Shown: positions 1 to 5,229, counted from the first letter of the stretch. The stretch: 10,290 bases of DNA from Bacteroidales bacterium (GCA_023145125.1 JAGLEK010000134.1:1-10290), one strand, 5' to 3'. The notes: generated by a model from the sequence alone, not told the origin. A program made the numbers and translations.

Positions 1-493
1 CCGGACTGTCGGTTCCAATTCCGACCAAGCCGGCATTATAATAAATATCGGGTCCGTTTTGTTGCCAGAGGCTTCCACCACCTCCACCTGAATTGGCGGC
101 ATAAAATGCAAACGGGACAGTGGCCAGTTGGCTTTTCCCCATGTCGATAAAAGAATTTCCACCGGCCGGGTCGATCTCAGTCTGGATATAATAGGTTCCG
201 GTGGACCAGGGAATAGTAGTGAAATTTCCACTCAGGACTGATCCTGCCCCGATCATGAGGTGGAACAAGCCATAAGAGTTTGTTGGAGGAGTATGTTTTT
301 CTGAATAAACCATGGATCCGGGAAGAGGGCCTTGCCAGACCGACATGCGCACACTGATGGTAGTGTTTGCAAGGGGGTTGCCTGATCCGTCACGGGCCAT
401 ACCCTGATAGTCGATCATTTGAGGTACCTGTCCACTGGCGAGCATGCCGACAGTAACAGCTGCTATAAATATTAGTAGTCTTATTTTTTTCAT
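1..493 (-). CDS. Secreted tail-fibre-like protein, N-terminal part (runs off the left edge)
   Basis: About 164 codons of an open frame starting at the ATG read on the minus strand at 493-491 and leaving the window at position 1 without a stop. The first 21 residues form a signal peptide (MKKIRLL, then a hydrophobic stretch to ASGQ). The mature start contains QMIDYQGMARDGSGNPLAN, the sequence type that opens many Bacteroidota secreted proteins annotated as tail fibre or collagen-like. The segment ends in LVGIGTDSP, the 'GIGTxxP' motif that in such proteins precedes a coiled-coil stalk and often a C-terminal S74-type intramolecular chaperone. That C-terminal part is outside the window, so the family call rests on the N-terminus only. 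It lies 16 bases after the upstream type IX-sorted gene and is probably co-transcribed with it. Function unknown; a surface structural or adhesive role is inferred. Confidence 0.75.
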   Translation of the reverse strand, partial: MKKIRLLIFIAAVTVGMLASGQVPQMIDYQGMARDGSGNPLANTTISVRMSVWQGPLPGSMVYSEKHTPPTNSYGLFHLMIGAGSVLSGNFTTIPWSTGTYYIQTEIDPAGGNSFIDMGKSQLATVPFAFYAANSGGGGGSLWQQNGPDIYYNAGLVGIGTDSP

Positions 494-509
494 AACTATA
501 CTTTTAATG

Positions 510-1016
510 TTAATTCCTGATTAATTTAATTGATTTAATTTGCTTGTCGACACCACTTGAATTTGTAATCATTAAGTTGTACATGCCCGGCGCCAGCTCA
601 CCGAGGTCGATGTGCTCCCGGTAAGAGTGATGTCCTGATAACTCTTTGCTGAACAGGGCTTTTCCGCTGAAATCATACAAGGTGTAGGTGATCTCTGTAG
701 CCTGATTAAACTCCATTTGTAAGTGAACATAGTCACCGCATGGATTTGGATAAACGAGGAATTCATTCTCCTCAAAATTTTCCTTAACGGATACCATCTG
801 GTCGTCGAATTGCTGAAATCCGGGACATAAAATGACTGATGGCTGAGAGGTTGTTGCCACGGGCTCTGCCTGGCCAATTGTCCAGGAGGCGTGCATGGCA
901 GCCGATTCGTAATCGCCGCCTCCTGAACTAAACACATGCCTTGGAAGCTCCTGAGAGTATCCTGTGAAAGTCAGTAAAACCGCAATTACCACGAGTAATG
1001 GTTTTAAATGTTTCAT
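510..1016 (-). CDS. Small type IX-sorted secreted protein (C-terminal sorting domain)
   Basis: A 168-residue protein. Residues 1-21 are a signal peptide (MKHLKPLL, hydrophobic core, cleavage near GYS/QE). Residues 26-70 carry a short conserved segment with HASWTIGQAEP and CPGFQQF, common in Bacteroidota just before sorting domains. Residues 86-168 are a type A type IX secretion sorting domain: FLVYPNPCGDYVHL, then YTLYDFSGK, then LAPGMYNLMI and a Lys-rich end. There is no catalytic domain; the protein is essentially a secretion signal, a short segment and the sorting domain. The frame stays open upstream to 1136, but the extension (MHSQNIL...) overlaps a promoter-like element at 1106-1137 and would put the signal peptide in the middle, so the ATG at 1016 is preferred. 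It is likely the first gene of a two-gene transcript with the tail-fibre-like gene. The role is not known. Confidence 0.85.
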   Translation of the reverse strand: MKHLKPLLVVIAVLLTFTGYSQELPRHVFSSGGGDYESAAMHASWTIGQAEPVATTSQPSVILCPGFQQFDDQMVSVKENFEENEFLVYPNPCGDYVHLQMEFNQATEITYTLYDFSGKALFSKELSGHHSYREHIDLGELAPGMYNLMITNSSGVDKQIKSIKLIRN

Positions 1017-1105
1017 AATAATGAAAGGTTTGTTAAGGACTAAGTTTTGATCTGGATCGAATAGGTTTTTGTAAGGTCCGTCAAGCTTACATGTTTGTAG
1101 ATGTG

Positions 1106-1137
1106 TAAATATACAAAGAATGTTTTGGGAATGCAAA
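1106..1137 (-). promoter_or_regulatory. Bacteroidota-type housekeeping promoter for the minus-strand gene pair
   Basis: Read on the minus strand, TTTG (1137-1134) is followed after 20 nt by TATATTTA (1113-1106). This fits the Bacteroidota primary sigma consensus (TTG-type -33 element, about 19-21 nt, TAnnTTTG at -7) with one mismatch in the last base. It would start transcription near 1100 and leave a leader of about 85 nt before the ATG at 1016. Found by eye only. Confidence 0.5.
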
Positions 1138-1157
1138 TATCAGTTGGGAATTGAGAT

Positions 1158-1218
1158 GGGGACTGGGGACGAGGGACGGGGGTAGGTATCCAGCATCCAG
1201 TATCCAGTATCCAGTATC
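1158..1218. repeat. Heptamer tandem repeat array (GGGGACG type, then CAGTATC type)
   Basis: Two consecutive period-7 arrays. Units at 1158, 1165, 1172 and 1179 read GGGGACT, GGGGACG, AGGGACG, GGGGTAG. After a degenerate transition, units at 1191, 1198, 1205 and 1212 read CAGCATC, CAGTATC, CAGTATC, CAGTATC. The first type resembles the short tandemly repeated heptamers known from cyanobacteria and seen in other environmental bacteria. The array lies between the divergent minus-strand gene pair and the sigma factor gene and may sit in the sigma gene's upstream region. Confidence 0.8.
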
Positions 1219-1273
1219 TTTACTATCTCCCCCTCAACCCTTTTTTCTATCTTTATCCCCCAATACTGCTTAA

Positions 1274-1852
1274 TTGCCTGAAGACAAACATAAACATTCC
1301 ATTGACCCATCGCGTTGGGTGGGCGAACATGGTGATTACCTTTTCTCTTATGCCATTTCCAGGATCAGCAAAAGGGAAATTGCAGAGGATATGGTTCAGG
1401 AAACATTACTGGCGGCTTTCCAGGCGCGTGATAAATTCCGCGGTGGAAGTTCAGAACGGACATGGCTTGTGTCTATCCTGAAAAGAAAGGTGATCGACTA
1501 TTATCGTAAAGAATCAAGGAATCCGGAATCCCTTTCGGATAATTTCTCAGCCCCTTTTTATAAGGGAGGAGCGAAAGACGGAACCTGGATCAAAGAGCAT
1601 GCACCTTCATCATGGGATGAGGAAATTGCAGGAGATGCCGACGGAGCCCTGATGGAAGTCCTGCAGTATTGTATTTCATTATTGGCACCGAGAATGGCTG
1701 CCACTTTCAGCATGAAAACCCTGGACGAAATTTCTACAGAAGAAATTTGTAAGGAATTAGGAATTTCAGAGTCAAACTTATGGGTGCTCCTTCACAGGGC
1801 ACGGCTTCAATTGCGTGAATGTGTTGAAAATAAATGGTTTAAGGAATTGTAA
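1274..1852 (+). CDS. ECF-type sigma-70 family RNA polymerase sigma factor
   Basis: A 192-residue alternative sigma factor expected to direct RNA polymerase to a small stress regulon. Sigma region 2 covers roughly residues 18-84, with AEDMVQETLLAAFQ (37-50; core binding) and ERTWLVSILKRKVIDYYRK (61-79; -10 melting and recognition). Sigma region 4 covers about 125-185, with a helix-turn-helix around EEICKELGISESNLWVLLHRARLQL. The linker at 90-118 (FSAPFYKGGAKDGTWIKEH...) is longer than in minimal ECF factors, as in a Bacteroidota subgroup. The start is a TTG directly after an in-frame TAA at 1271-1273. No ATG precedes the conserved region (the first Met after it is M40, inside region 2), so TTG is the best available start. 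Its TAA overlaps the ATG of the anti-sigma gene by one base (TAATG). Proximity to the MNIO operon and the ECF-like promoter at 2335-2363 suggest that operon is its target (inference). Confidence 0.9.
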   Translation: MPEDKHKHSIDPSRWVGEHGDYLFSYAISRISKREIAEDMVQETLLAAFQARDKFRGGSSERTWLVSILKRKVIDYYRKESRNPESLSDNFSAPFYKGGAKDGTWIKEHAPSSWDEEIAGDADGALMEVLQYCISLLAPRMAATFSMKTLDEISTEEICKELGISESNLWVLLHRARLQLRECVENKWFKEL

Positions 1853-2136
1853 TGAACGAGAAAGCAAAAATATTGATGAATAATGCCATGCATCGCCTGA
1901 TGTTGTCATGCGACACTGCTACATTCTTTATTACCAAGAAAGAATACCAAAAATTATCATGCAAGGAAAATTTTCAGCTTAAGATGCATCTGATGGGGTG
2001 CAAGTTCTGCCGTGCCTTCAATGAGCAAAATGCCATTCTTTCCGATAAGATCCATACTATTCAGCATAATCCTCCTCCTGCTGAGCTCTCTCCCGAAAAG
2101 AAAGCGGAGATAGAGGAAGTTTTGGGTAAGCAATAA
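1852..2136 (+). CDS. Small zinc-binding anti-sigma factor (ZAS-like, soluble)
   Basis: A 94-residue protein whose ATG overlaps the sigma factor stop codon by one base, indicating translational coupling. Residues 46-53 (HLMGCKFC) give Hx3Cx2C, the metal-binding signature of zinc anti-sigma (ZAS) domains. An additional Cys at 20 lies in SCDTATFFITKKEYQKLS, the usual N-terminal part of this fold, and could be the fourth ligand. There is no hydrophobic segment, so unlike many anti-sigma factors it should be cytosolic. The C-terminal part (PPPAELSPEKKAEIEEVLGKQ) looks like a flexible tail ending in a short helix. By family knowledge it should hold the sigma factor inactive and release it when the Cys/metal site is disturbed by oxidation or competing metal. 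That it senses copper here is inference from the neighbouring operon. Many such proteins are annotated only as hypothetical or zf-HC2. Confidence 0.8.
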   Translation: MNEKAKILMNNAMHRLMLSCDTATFFITKKEYQKLSCKENFQLKMHLMGCKFCRAFNEQNAILSDKIHTIQHNPPPAELSPEKKAEIEEVLGKQ

Positions 2137-2146
2137 TACCTTCTGG

Positions 2147-2191
2147 GAATATTCGATATCCGATATCCGATATTCGATATTCGATATTCGA
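2147..2191. repeat. Heptamer tandem repeat array (CGATATC/CGATATT)
   Basis: Period-7 units at 2154 and 2161 (CGATATC), 2168, 2175 and 2182 (CGATATT), preceded by a degenerate GAATATT at 2147 and followed by a partial CGA. It starts 11 bases after the anti-sigma stop codon. It has the same period as the array at 1158-1218 but a different unit, so the sigma/anti-sigma pair is bracketed by heptamer arrays. The last partial unit is also the beginning of the inverted repeat that follows. Confidence 0.85.
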
Positions 2192-2271
2192 AACAAATTC
2201 AAATTTTTCAAATACCAAATTCAAAACATTTTAGAATTTGAAATATTTGAATATTAAGTATTGTTTCGGAT
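2186..2271. repeat. Long imperfect inverted repeat, AT-rich
   Basis: Outer arms CGAAACAA (2189-2196) and TTGTTTCG (2261-2268) match perfectly. Inner arms at 2197-2213 and 2236-2252 match in 16 of 17 positions. An 8-nt insertion (2253-2260) separates inner and outer arms on the right, and the loop is 22 nt (2214-2235). The 25 base pairs could form a long hairpin in DNA or RNA. It lacks a GC-rich stem and T-tract, so it is not a classical terminator. It may be a miniature repeat element or a processing site separating the sigma/anti-sigma transcript from the precursor operon. Confidence 0.7.
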
Positions 2272-2334
2272 TTAGTGATTTCGTGCTTCGAATTTCAATA
2301 TGAAATAGTCAGAGAAAAAAGTTTTATCTGTTTC

Positions 2335-2363
2335 TGTAAGGTTCTGTCAATGTGCCCGACTAA
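2335..2363 (+). promoter_or_regulatory. Predicted ECF-sigma promoter of the precursor operon
   Basis: TGTAAG (2335-2340) is followed after 16 nt by CGACTAA (2357-2363). This matches the usual ECF layout of a TGTAA-type -35 and a CGaCTA-type -10 element at 16 bp spacing. Transcription would begin near 2370, leaving an A-rich leader of about 35 nt before the precursor ATG at 2404. No equivalent pair was seen before the sigma gene at 1274, so the sigma gene may not autoregulate from a matching site. Inference by eye. Confidence 0.5.
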
Positions 2364-2403
2364 GTGGCAACGAAACAAAATTTAACATTTAAAACTTTAA
2401 ACG

Positions 2404-2844
2404 ATGAACAATAAAAGAAATCACACCAGGAAAGCTGCAGTTATTTCAGGAACCCTCGTAACCGGATTGGTTGCCGGCCTGGCAGCAAATGATGTAAATG
2501 CCAACGAACTTTTTGAATATTCAGACATGGGAAGCGGTTATGAGCTTCGCAATGACCTGATCATTTTAAATATGGTAGAACAGGCACTGGCCAACAATAC
2601 CGTAAGGGCCAAAGTATGGGAAGATAAATGTGGTGAAGGAAAATGTGGCGAAGGAAAGTGCGGTGAGGAAAAGAAAAAAGAAGAAAAGAAAGAGGAGAAT
2701 AAGGAAGAGAAGAAAGAAGTAAAAGAAGGCACGAATGAAAATGCCCTGAAGTCTGAAACTGAAAAGAAGGCTGAAGAAGAGAAGAAAGCCAAAGAAGAAA
2801 AGACTAAGGAAGCCAAATGCGGCGAAGGTAAATGTGGAATGTAA
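2404..2844 (+). CDS. Secreted RiPP precursor with EGKCG motifs (bufferin/HvfA-like)
   Basis: A 146-residue protein, predicted to be the substrate of the MNIO enzyme encoded downstream. Residues 1-33 form a Sec signal peptide: basic start (KRNHTRK), hydrophobic 11-28, cleavage after VNA (A33). Residues 34-72 are a leader-like part with ELFEYSDMGSGYELRNDL. Five cysteines follow, all in E-x-K-C-G contexts: C76 (EDKCG), C81 and C86 (EGKCG), then C139 (EAKCG) and C144 (EGKCG). The two clusters are separated by residues 88-135, almost entirely Lys and Glu. The last motif ends one residue before the C-terminus. In bufferins and HvfA, Cys in EGKCG motifs is converted by an MNIO enzyme and its partner into copper-binding heterocycles; that this occurs here is inference. 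Annotation pipelines may call it a low-complexity or hypothetical protein. The reverse-strand open frame across it is a shadow of the A/G-rich linker. Confidence 0.85.
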   Translation: MNNKRNHTRKAAVISGTLVTGLVAGLAANDVNANELFEYSDMGSGYELRNDLIILNMVEQALANNTVRAKVWEDKCGEGKCGEGKCGEEKKKEEKKEENKEEKKEVKEGTNENALKSETEKKAEEEKKAKEEKTKEAKCGEGKCGM

Positions 2845-2888
2845 ACCATTACTAAAAAAAGCTGATTACAGCAATACATCAATTTCCC

Positions 2889-2947
2889 GACTGCCCGGCA
2901 TGATAACCGTTTTTCGAACAATGTCGGTTTGACCCGGGCAGTCTTTT
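2889..2947 (+). terminator. Intra-operon terminator/attenuator hairpin between precursor and MNIO genes
   Basis: GACTGCCCGG (2889-2898) pairs perfectly with CCGGGCAGTC (2934-2943), followed directly by TTTT (2944-2947). The 35-nt loop contains a second possible stem, AACCG (2905-2909) with CGGTT (2925-2929). The hairpin starts 44 nt after the precursor stop codon and ends 13 nt before the MNIO start codon. The T-tract is short, so partial termination with read-through is more likely than a full stop. It could also act as a 3' stabiliser of precursor mRNA. Confidence 0.65.
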
Positions 2948-2960
2948 AAAAGAAATAATT

Positions 2961-3785
2961 ATGATAGGATTGGGATTCAGAAGGGATTTTTCGGAGGAGC
3001 TTATCCGGGGCGACAGGCTAAAGGCGGATTTCATCGAATTTGCACCTGAAAACTGGATGGGCGTCGGAGGTTACTGGGGGCGCATCGTAAAAGAAGCCAT
3101 TGAAAAGTTTCCTGTTCATGCCCACGGATTGTCATTATCAGTTGGCTCTCCCGGGGAACTGGATTATGATTTCCTGGCTAAACTGAAAACCTTTCTTGAT
3201 GATTTTGGTGTGCAGGTTTTTTCCGAACATCTGTCGTTTGCCAAGGCTGCCAATGCACATGTATACGACCTTTTGCCCATCCCCTTCAGGGAAGATGCCG
3301 TTAAGCATGTTGCAAAAAGGATCCGCCAGGTACAGGATTTCCTGGAGCGCAGGATAGCCATTGAGAATGTATCATATTATACGCCTGTTGCTGCCGAAAT
3401 GGATGAAGCCACTTTCATAAGAAGTGTTGTGGAAGAGGCTGATTGTGACCTCCTGCTGGATGTGAACAATGTATACGTGAATGCTTTCAACCATGGATAT
3501 GATGCAAAGGAATTCATCAGCCGGATCCCACTGGAGAGGGTCGTTTATATACATATGGCAGGACATGAACAGATTCAGCCCGACCTTATTATCGATACCC
3601 ACGGACAGCCGATCATTGACCCTGTATATGAGCTTTTCGACTGGACTGTTCAAAGGATAAAACCTGTTCCGGTATTGCTCGAAAGGGACTTTAATTATGA
3701 TGACCTTGACCAGATACAGGACGAATTAATAAATCTTAAAAACATAACTAAAAAACATTGGGAGGTGGAGTATGCTGAGGCCTGA
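2961..3785 (+). CDS. MNIO family enzyme (DUF692), multinuclear non-heme iron oxidase
   Basis: A 274-residue TIM-barrel protein, the normal length for DUF692/MNIO enzymes. These use a two- or three-iron site and oxygen to modify Cys residues in peptides (as MbnB, BufB and HvfB do). The family's conserved metal-site segments are present in order: FIEFAPENWM (E26-M33), HAHG (H53, H55), SEHLSF (S88-E89-H90), IENV (E135), DVNNVYVNA (D167, N169-N170), HMAGH (H198, H202), DTHG (D212, H214) and LLERD (E241). No ligand-type residue looks missing. It lies downstream of the precursor across a hairpin, and its end overlaps the DUF2063 gene by 14 bases, implying coupled translation with its partner. It is cytosolic, so modification should precede export of the precursor. 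The gene symbol is left empty because bufB/hvfB names were assigned in other phyla. Confidence 0.93.
   Translation: MIGLGFRRDFSEELIRGDRLKADFIEFAPENWMGVGGYWGRIVKEAIEKFPVHAHGLSLSVGSPGELDYDFLAKLKTFLDDFGVQVFSEHLSFAKAANAHVYDLLPIPFREDAVKHVAKRIRQVQDFLERRIAIENVSYYTPVAAEMDEATFIRSVVEEADCDLLLDVNNVYVNAFNHGYDAKEFISRIPLERVVYIHMAGHEQIQPDLIIDTHGQPIIDPVYELFDWTVQRIKPVPVLLERDFNYDDLDQIQDELINLKNITKKHWEVEYAEA
3761..3766 (+). promoter_or_regulatory. Strong Shine-Dalgarno site for the DUF2063 gene
   Basis: GGAGGT lies inside the 3' end of the MNIO coding region, 5 nt before the ATG at 3772. The other genes here show little or no such site, as is usual in Bacteroidota. The site supports the ATG at 3772 as the true start and independent re-initiation within the 14-base overlap. 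Confidence 0.6.
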
Positions 3786-4527
3786 TACAATAAAGATACA
3801 GCAAGACCTGGCCATGTATTGCCGGTCGGGCAAAGAACAGGATATTCCGGGTGTTACTGGTGGCAGGCTGCCTCATTACCGCAGGCTTGTCCTGAATGTG
3901 GTACATGCTACGATTGCACAGGCATATCCCATCACGCGAAAAGTACTGCCTGATAAAGAATGGGATTATATTTTCAATAATTTCTTTGTTGAGCATGATG
4001 CACAGACACCCATCCTCTGGAGGTTGCCCTTCGAGTTCTATACATATGTGAAGAACAGCAATTATGATGAAGAGCTTAAAAAGCCCTGGCTGAGCGAGCT
4101 TCTGTGGTTCGAATGGCTGGAGATAGAGGTACACATGATGCCCGACGAAGATCATGGTGCATACCGGGAGTCAGGTGATATCATGAATGACACTATGGTA
4201 CTGAACAGGGATAGCAGGCTGATAAAGCTTCAATATCCTTTCCACCTGCAGGCTGTAGAGCTTGCTGAAAAAAAGCCGGGCAGCTATTATGTATTCATAT
4301 ACCGTGAGCAGGAGTCCGGAACAGTTCGTTTTACGAAGCTTTCAGTGCTGCATGCATGGGTGTTCGACACTATGCTGCATAATCCCGGCATTACCGCTGT
4401 TCAAATGCTTCCTGAAATGGCAAAGACATTTAATGTACAGGATATTGAAACATTAAAAAAACAGATAAATAATTTCCTTAAGGAAATGCTTGAGGCCGGG
4501 GCTCTTCTCGGTTTTAGAAAGAAATAG
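3772..4527 (+). CDS. DUF2063 family MNIO partner protein (BufC/HvfC-like)
   Basis: A 251-residue protein, the usual partner of MNIO enzymes in bufferin-type operons, where it is needed for recognition or positioning of the precursor. The N-terminal DUF2063 helical domain covers about residues 5-100, with the recognisable YRRLVLNVVHATIAQAYPIT (36-55), followed by L59, W64 and FNNFFVEH. The C-terminal half (about 140-251) contains the second domain, ending in a winged-helix-like part (NVQDIETLKKQINNFLKEMLEAGALLGF). DUF2063 proteins are often labelled 'putative DNA-binding', but the gene context argues for a role with the MNIO enzyme instead. It overlaps the MNIO gene by 14 bases and has a good Shine-Dalgarno site at 3761. 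No signal peptide or membrane segment is seen, so it is cytosolic. Confidence 0.88.
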   Translation: MLRPDTIKIQQDLAMYCRSGKEQDIPGVTGGRLPHYRRLVLNVVHATIAQAYPITRKVLPDKEWDYIFNNFFVEHDAQTPILWRLPFEFYTYVKNSNYDEELKKPWLSELLWFEWLEIEVHMMPDEDHGAYRESGDIMNDTMVLNRDSRLIKLQYPFHLQAVELAEKKPGSYYVFIYREQESGTVRFTKLSVLHAWVFDTMLHNPGITAVQMLPEMAKTFNVQDIETLKKQINNFLKEMLEAGALLGFRKK

Positions 4528-4553
4528 GAGTATTAACCAAATTTTATTCAATC

Positions 4554-5000
4554 ATGAAAGCAATTATTAAAACATATGACCGGTTTTCCGACAGCATATC
4601 TATGGTGGCCGATCTTCCATTATTATTTTTAAGGCTTGTTCTGGCTTACGGGTTTTATAACCCGGCCATGATGAAGCTGAAAGACGTAAACGCCATTGGC
4701 GGATGGTTTGAAAGCATGGGATACCCCTTGCCATACCTGAATGCCTACCTGGCCACCATCACTGAAGGACTGGGTGTGATATTACTGGTGCTGGGCCTTG
4801 GGACAAGGATCATTTCCGTACCCCTTATGATCGCCATGCTTGTGGCCATATTTACCGTGCATTATGCCAATGGTTTCAACGCAGGAGACAATGGATATGA
4901 GATCCCGCTCTATTACCTGCTGATGCTCTTTACCCTCTTTATTATGGGGCCGGGACGTTTAAGTGTGGATTACCTTATCAGGAGCTACAGGAAGAAATAA
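4554..5000 (+). CDS. DoxX family membrane protein
   Basis: A 148-residue integral membrane protein with four hydrophobic segments near residues 20-38, 60-82, 86-104 and 116-133, the DoxX four-helix layout. Typical features include LVLAYGFYNPAMMKLKD after the first helix, the conserved acidic residue in the second (ITEGLGVILLVLGLGTR) and TVHYANGF before the last loop. It follows the DUF2063 gene by 26 bases and closes the operon. DoxX proteins commonly accompany MNIO/DUF2063 gene pairs. A redox or electron-transfer role in the membrane, or help in handling the metal-binding product, is inferred from context and not visible in the sequence. Confidence 0.88.
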   Translation: MKAIIKTYDRFSDSISMVADLPLLFLRLVLAYGFYNPAMMKLKDVNAIGGWFESMGYPLPYLNAYLATITEGLGVILLVLGLGTRIISVPLMIAMLVAIFTVHYANGFNAGDNGYEIPLYYLLMLFTLFIMGPGRLSVDYLIRSYRKK

Positions 5001-5075
5001 GGGATTATTCCATAAAGATCTTTAGCTTGATATTGACACCAGGGCCCCGGAGCCTAACTCAAAGATAATCAAAAT

Positions 5076-5142
5076 GGATCCCCGAGGGATCCTATGTATA
5101 TAACAAAGGATAGAATTAAAGAAAACGACCCCGGCGGGGTCG
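5076..5142. repeat. Paired compact palindromes (interspersed-repeat-like)
   Basis: GGATCCC-CGA-GGGATCC (5076-5092) and CGACCCC-GGC-GGGGTCG (5126-5142) are each perfect 7-bp stems with 3-nt loops, 33 nt apart, with AT-rich sequence between them. From general familiarity, GACCCC/GGGGTC mini-hairpins in pairs recur between genes in many Bacteroidota genomes. That this is one of those elements is a guess that a within-genome search could confirm. The lack of T-tracts argues against ordinary terminators. Confidence 0.55.
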
Positions 5143-5229
5143 CATAAAATCGTTAGATCGAACATCGTGCAATCAAAGTATGTACCACACCTTGCCTACG
5201 AGGAGTCCCGGATGAATAATTTCCGCAAC

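Noticed and set aside
1017..1136. N-terminal 40-residue extension of the minus-strand type IX-sorted protein
   Set aside because: The extension would bury the signal peptide and overlaps a promoter-like element; the ATG at 1016 gives a normal signal peptide.
1158..1218. Possible CRISPR array
   Set aside because: Units are 7 bp, contiguous and without spacers; no cas genes are present. It is a simple tandem repeat.
1957..2211. Reverse open frame of 84 codons over the anti-sigma gene and heptamer array
   Set aside because: Its N-terminal part is translated CGATATY repeat (RISNIEYRISDIEY) and the rest is antisense to the anti-sigma gene.
2404..2844. Interpretation of the Cys-rich protein as a metallothionein or structural low-complexity protein
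   Set aside because: The signal peptide, ExKCG motif spacing and adjacent MNIO/DUF2063 genes fit a modified RiPP precursor much better, although unmodified metal binding cannot be excluded from sequence alone.
2538..2921. Reverse-strand open frame of 127 codons across the precursor gene
   Set aside because: Its Ser/Phe-rich sequence is the complement of the Lys/Glu linker (GAA/AAG codons). The plus-strand frame has a signal peptide, repeated ExKCG motifs and the right operon context.
3772..4527. DUF2063 protein as a DNA-binding regulator of the operon
   Set aside because: The common 'putative DNA-binding' label rests on a winged-helix-like part. Overlap with the MNIO gene and known MNIO partnerships point to substrate handling, and a sigma/anti-sigma pair already supplies regulation.
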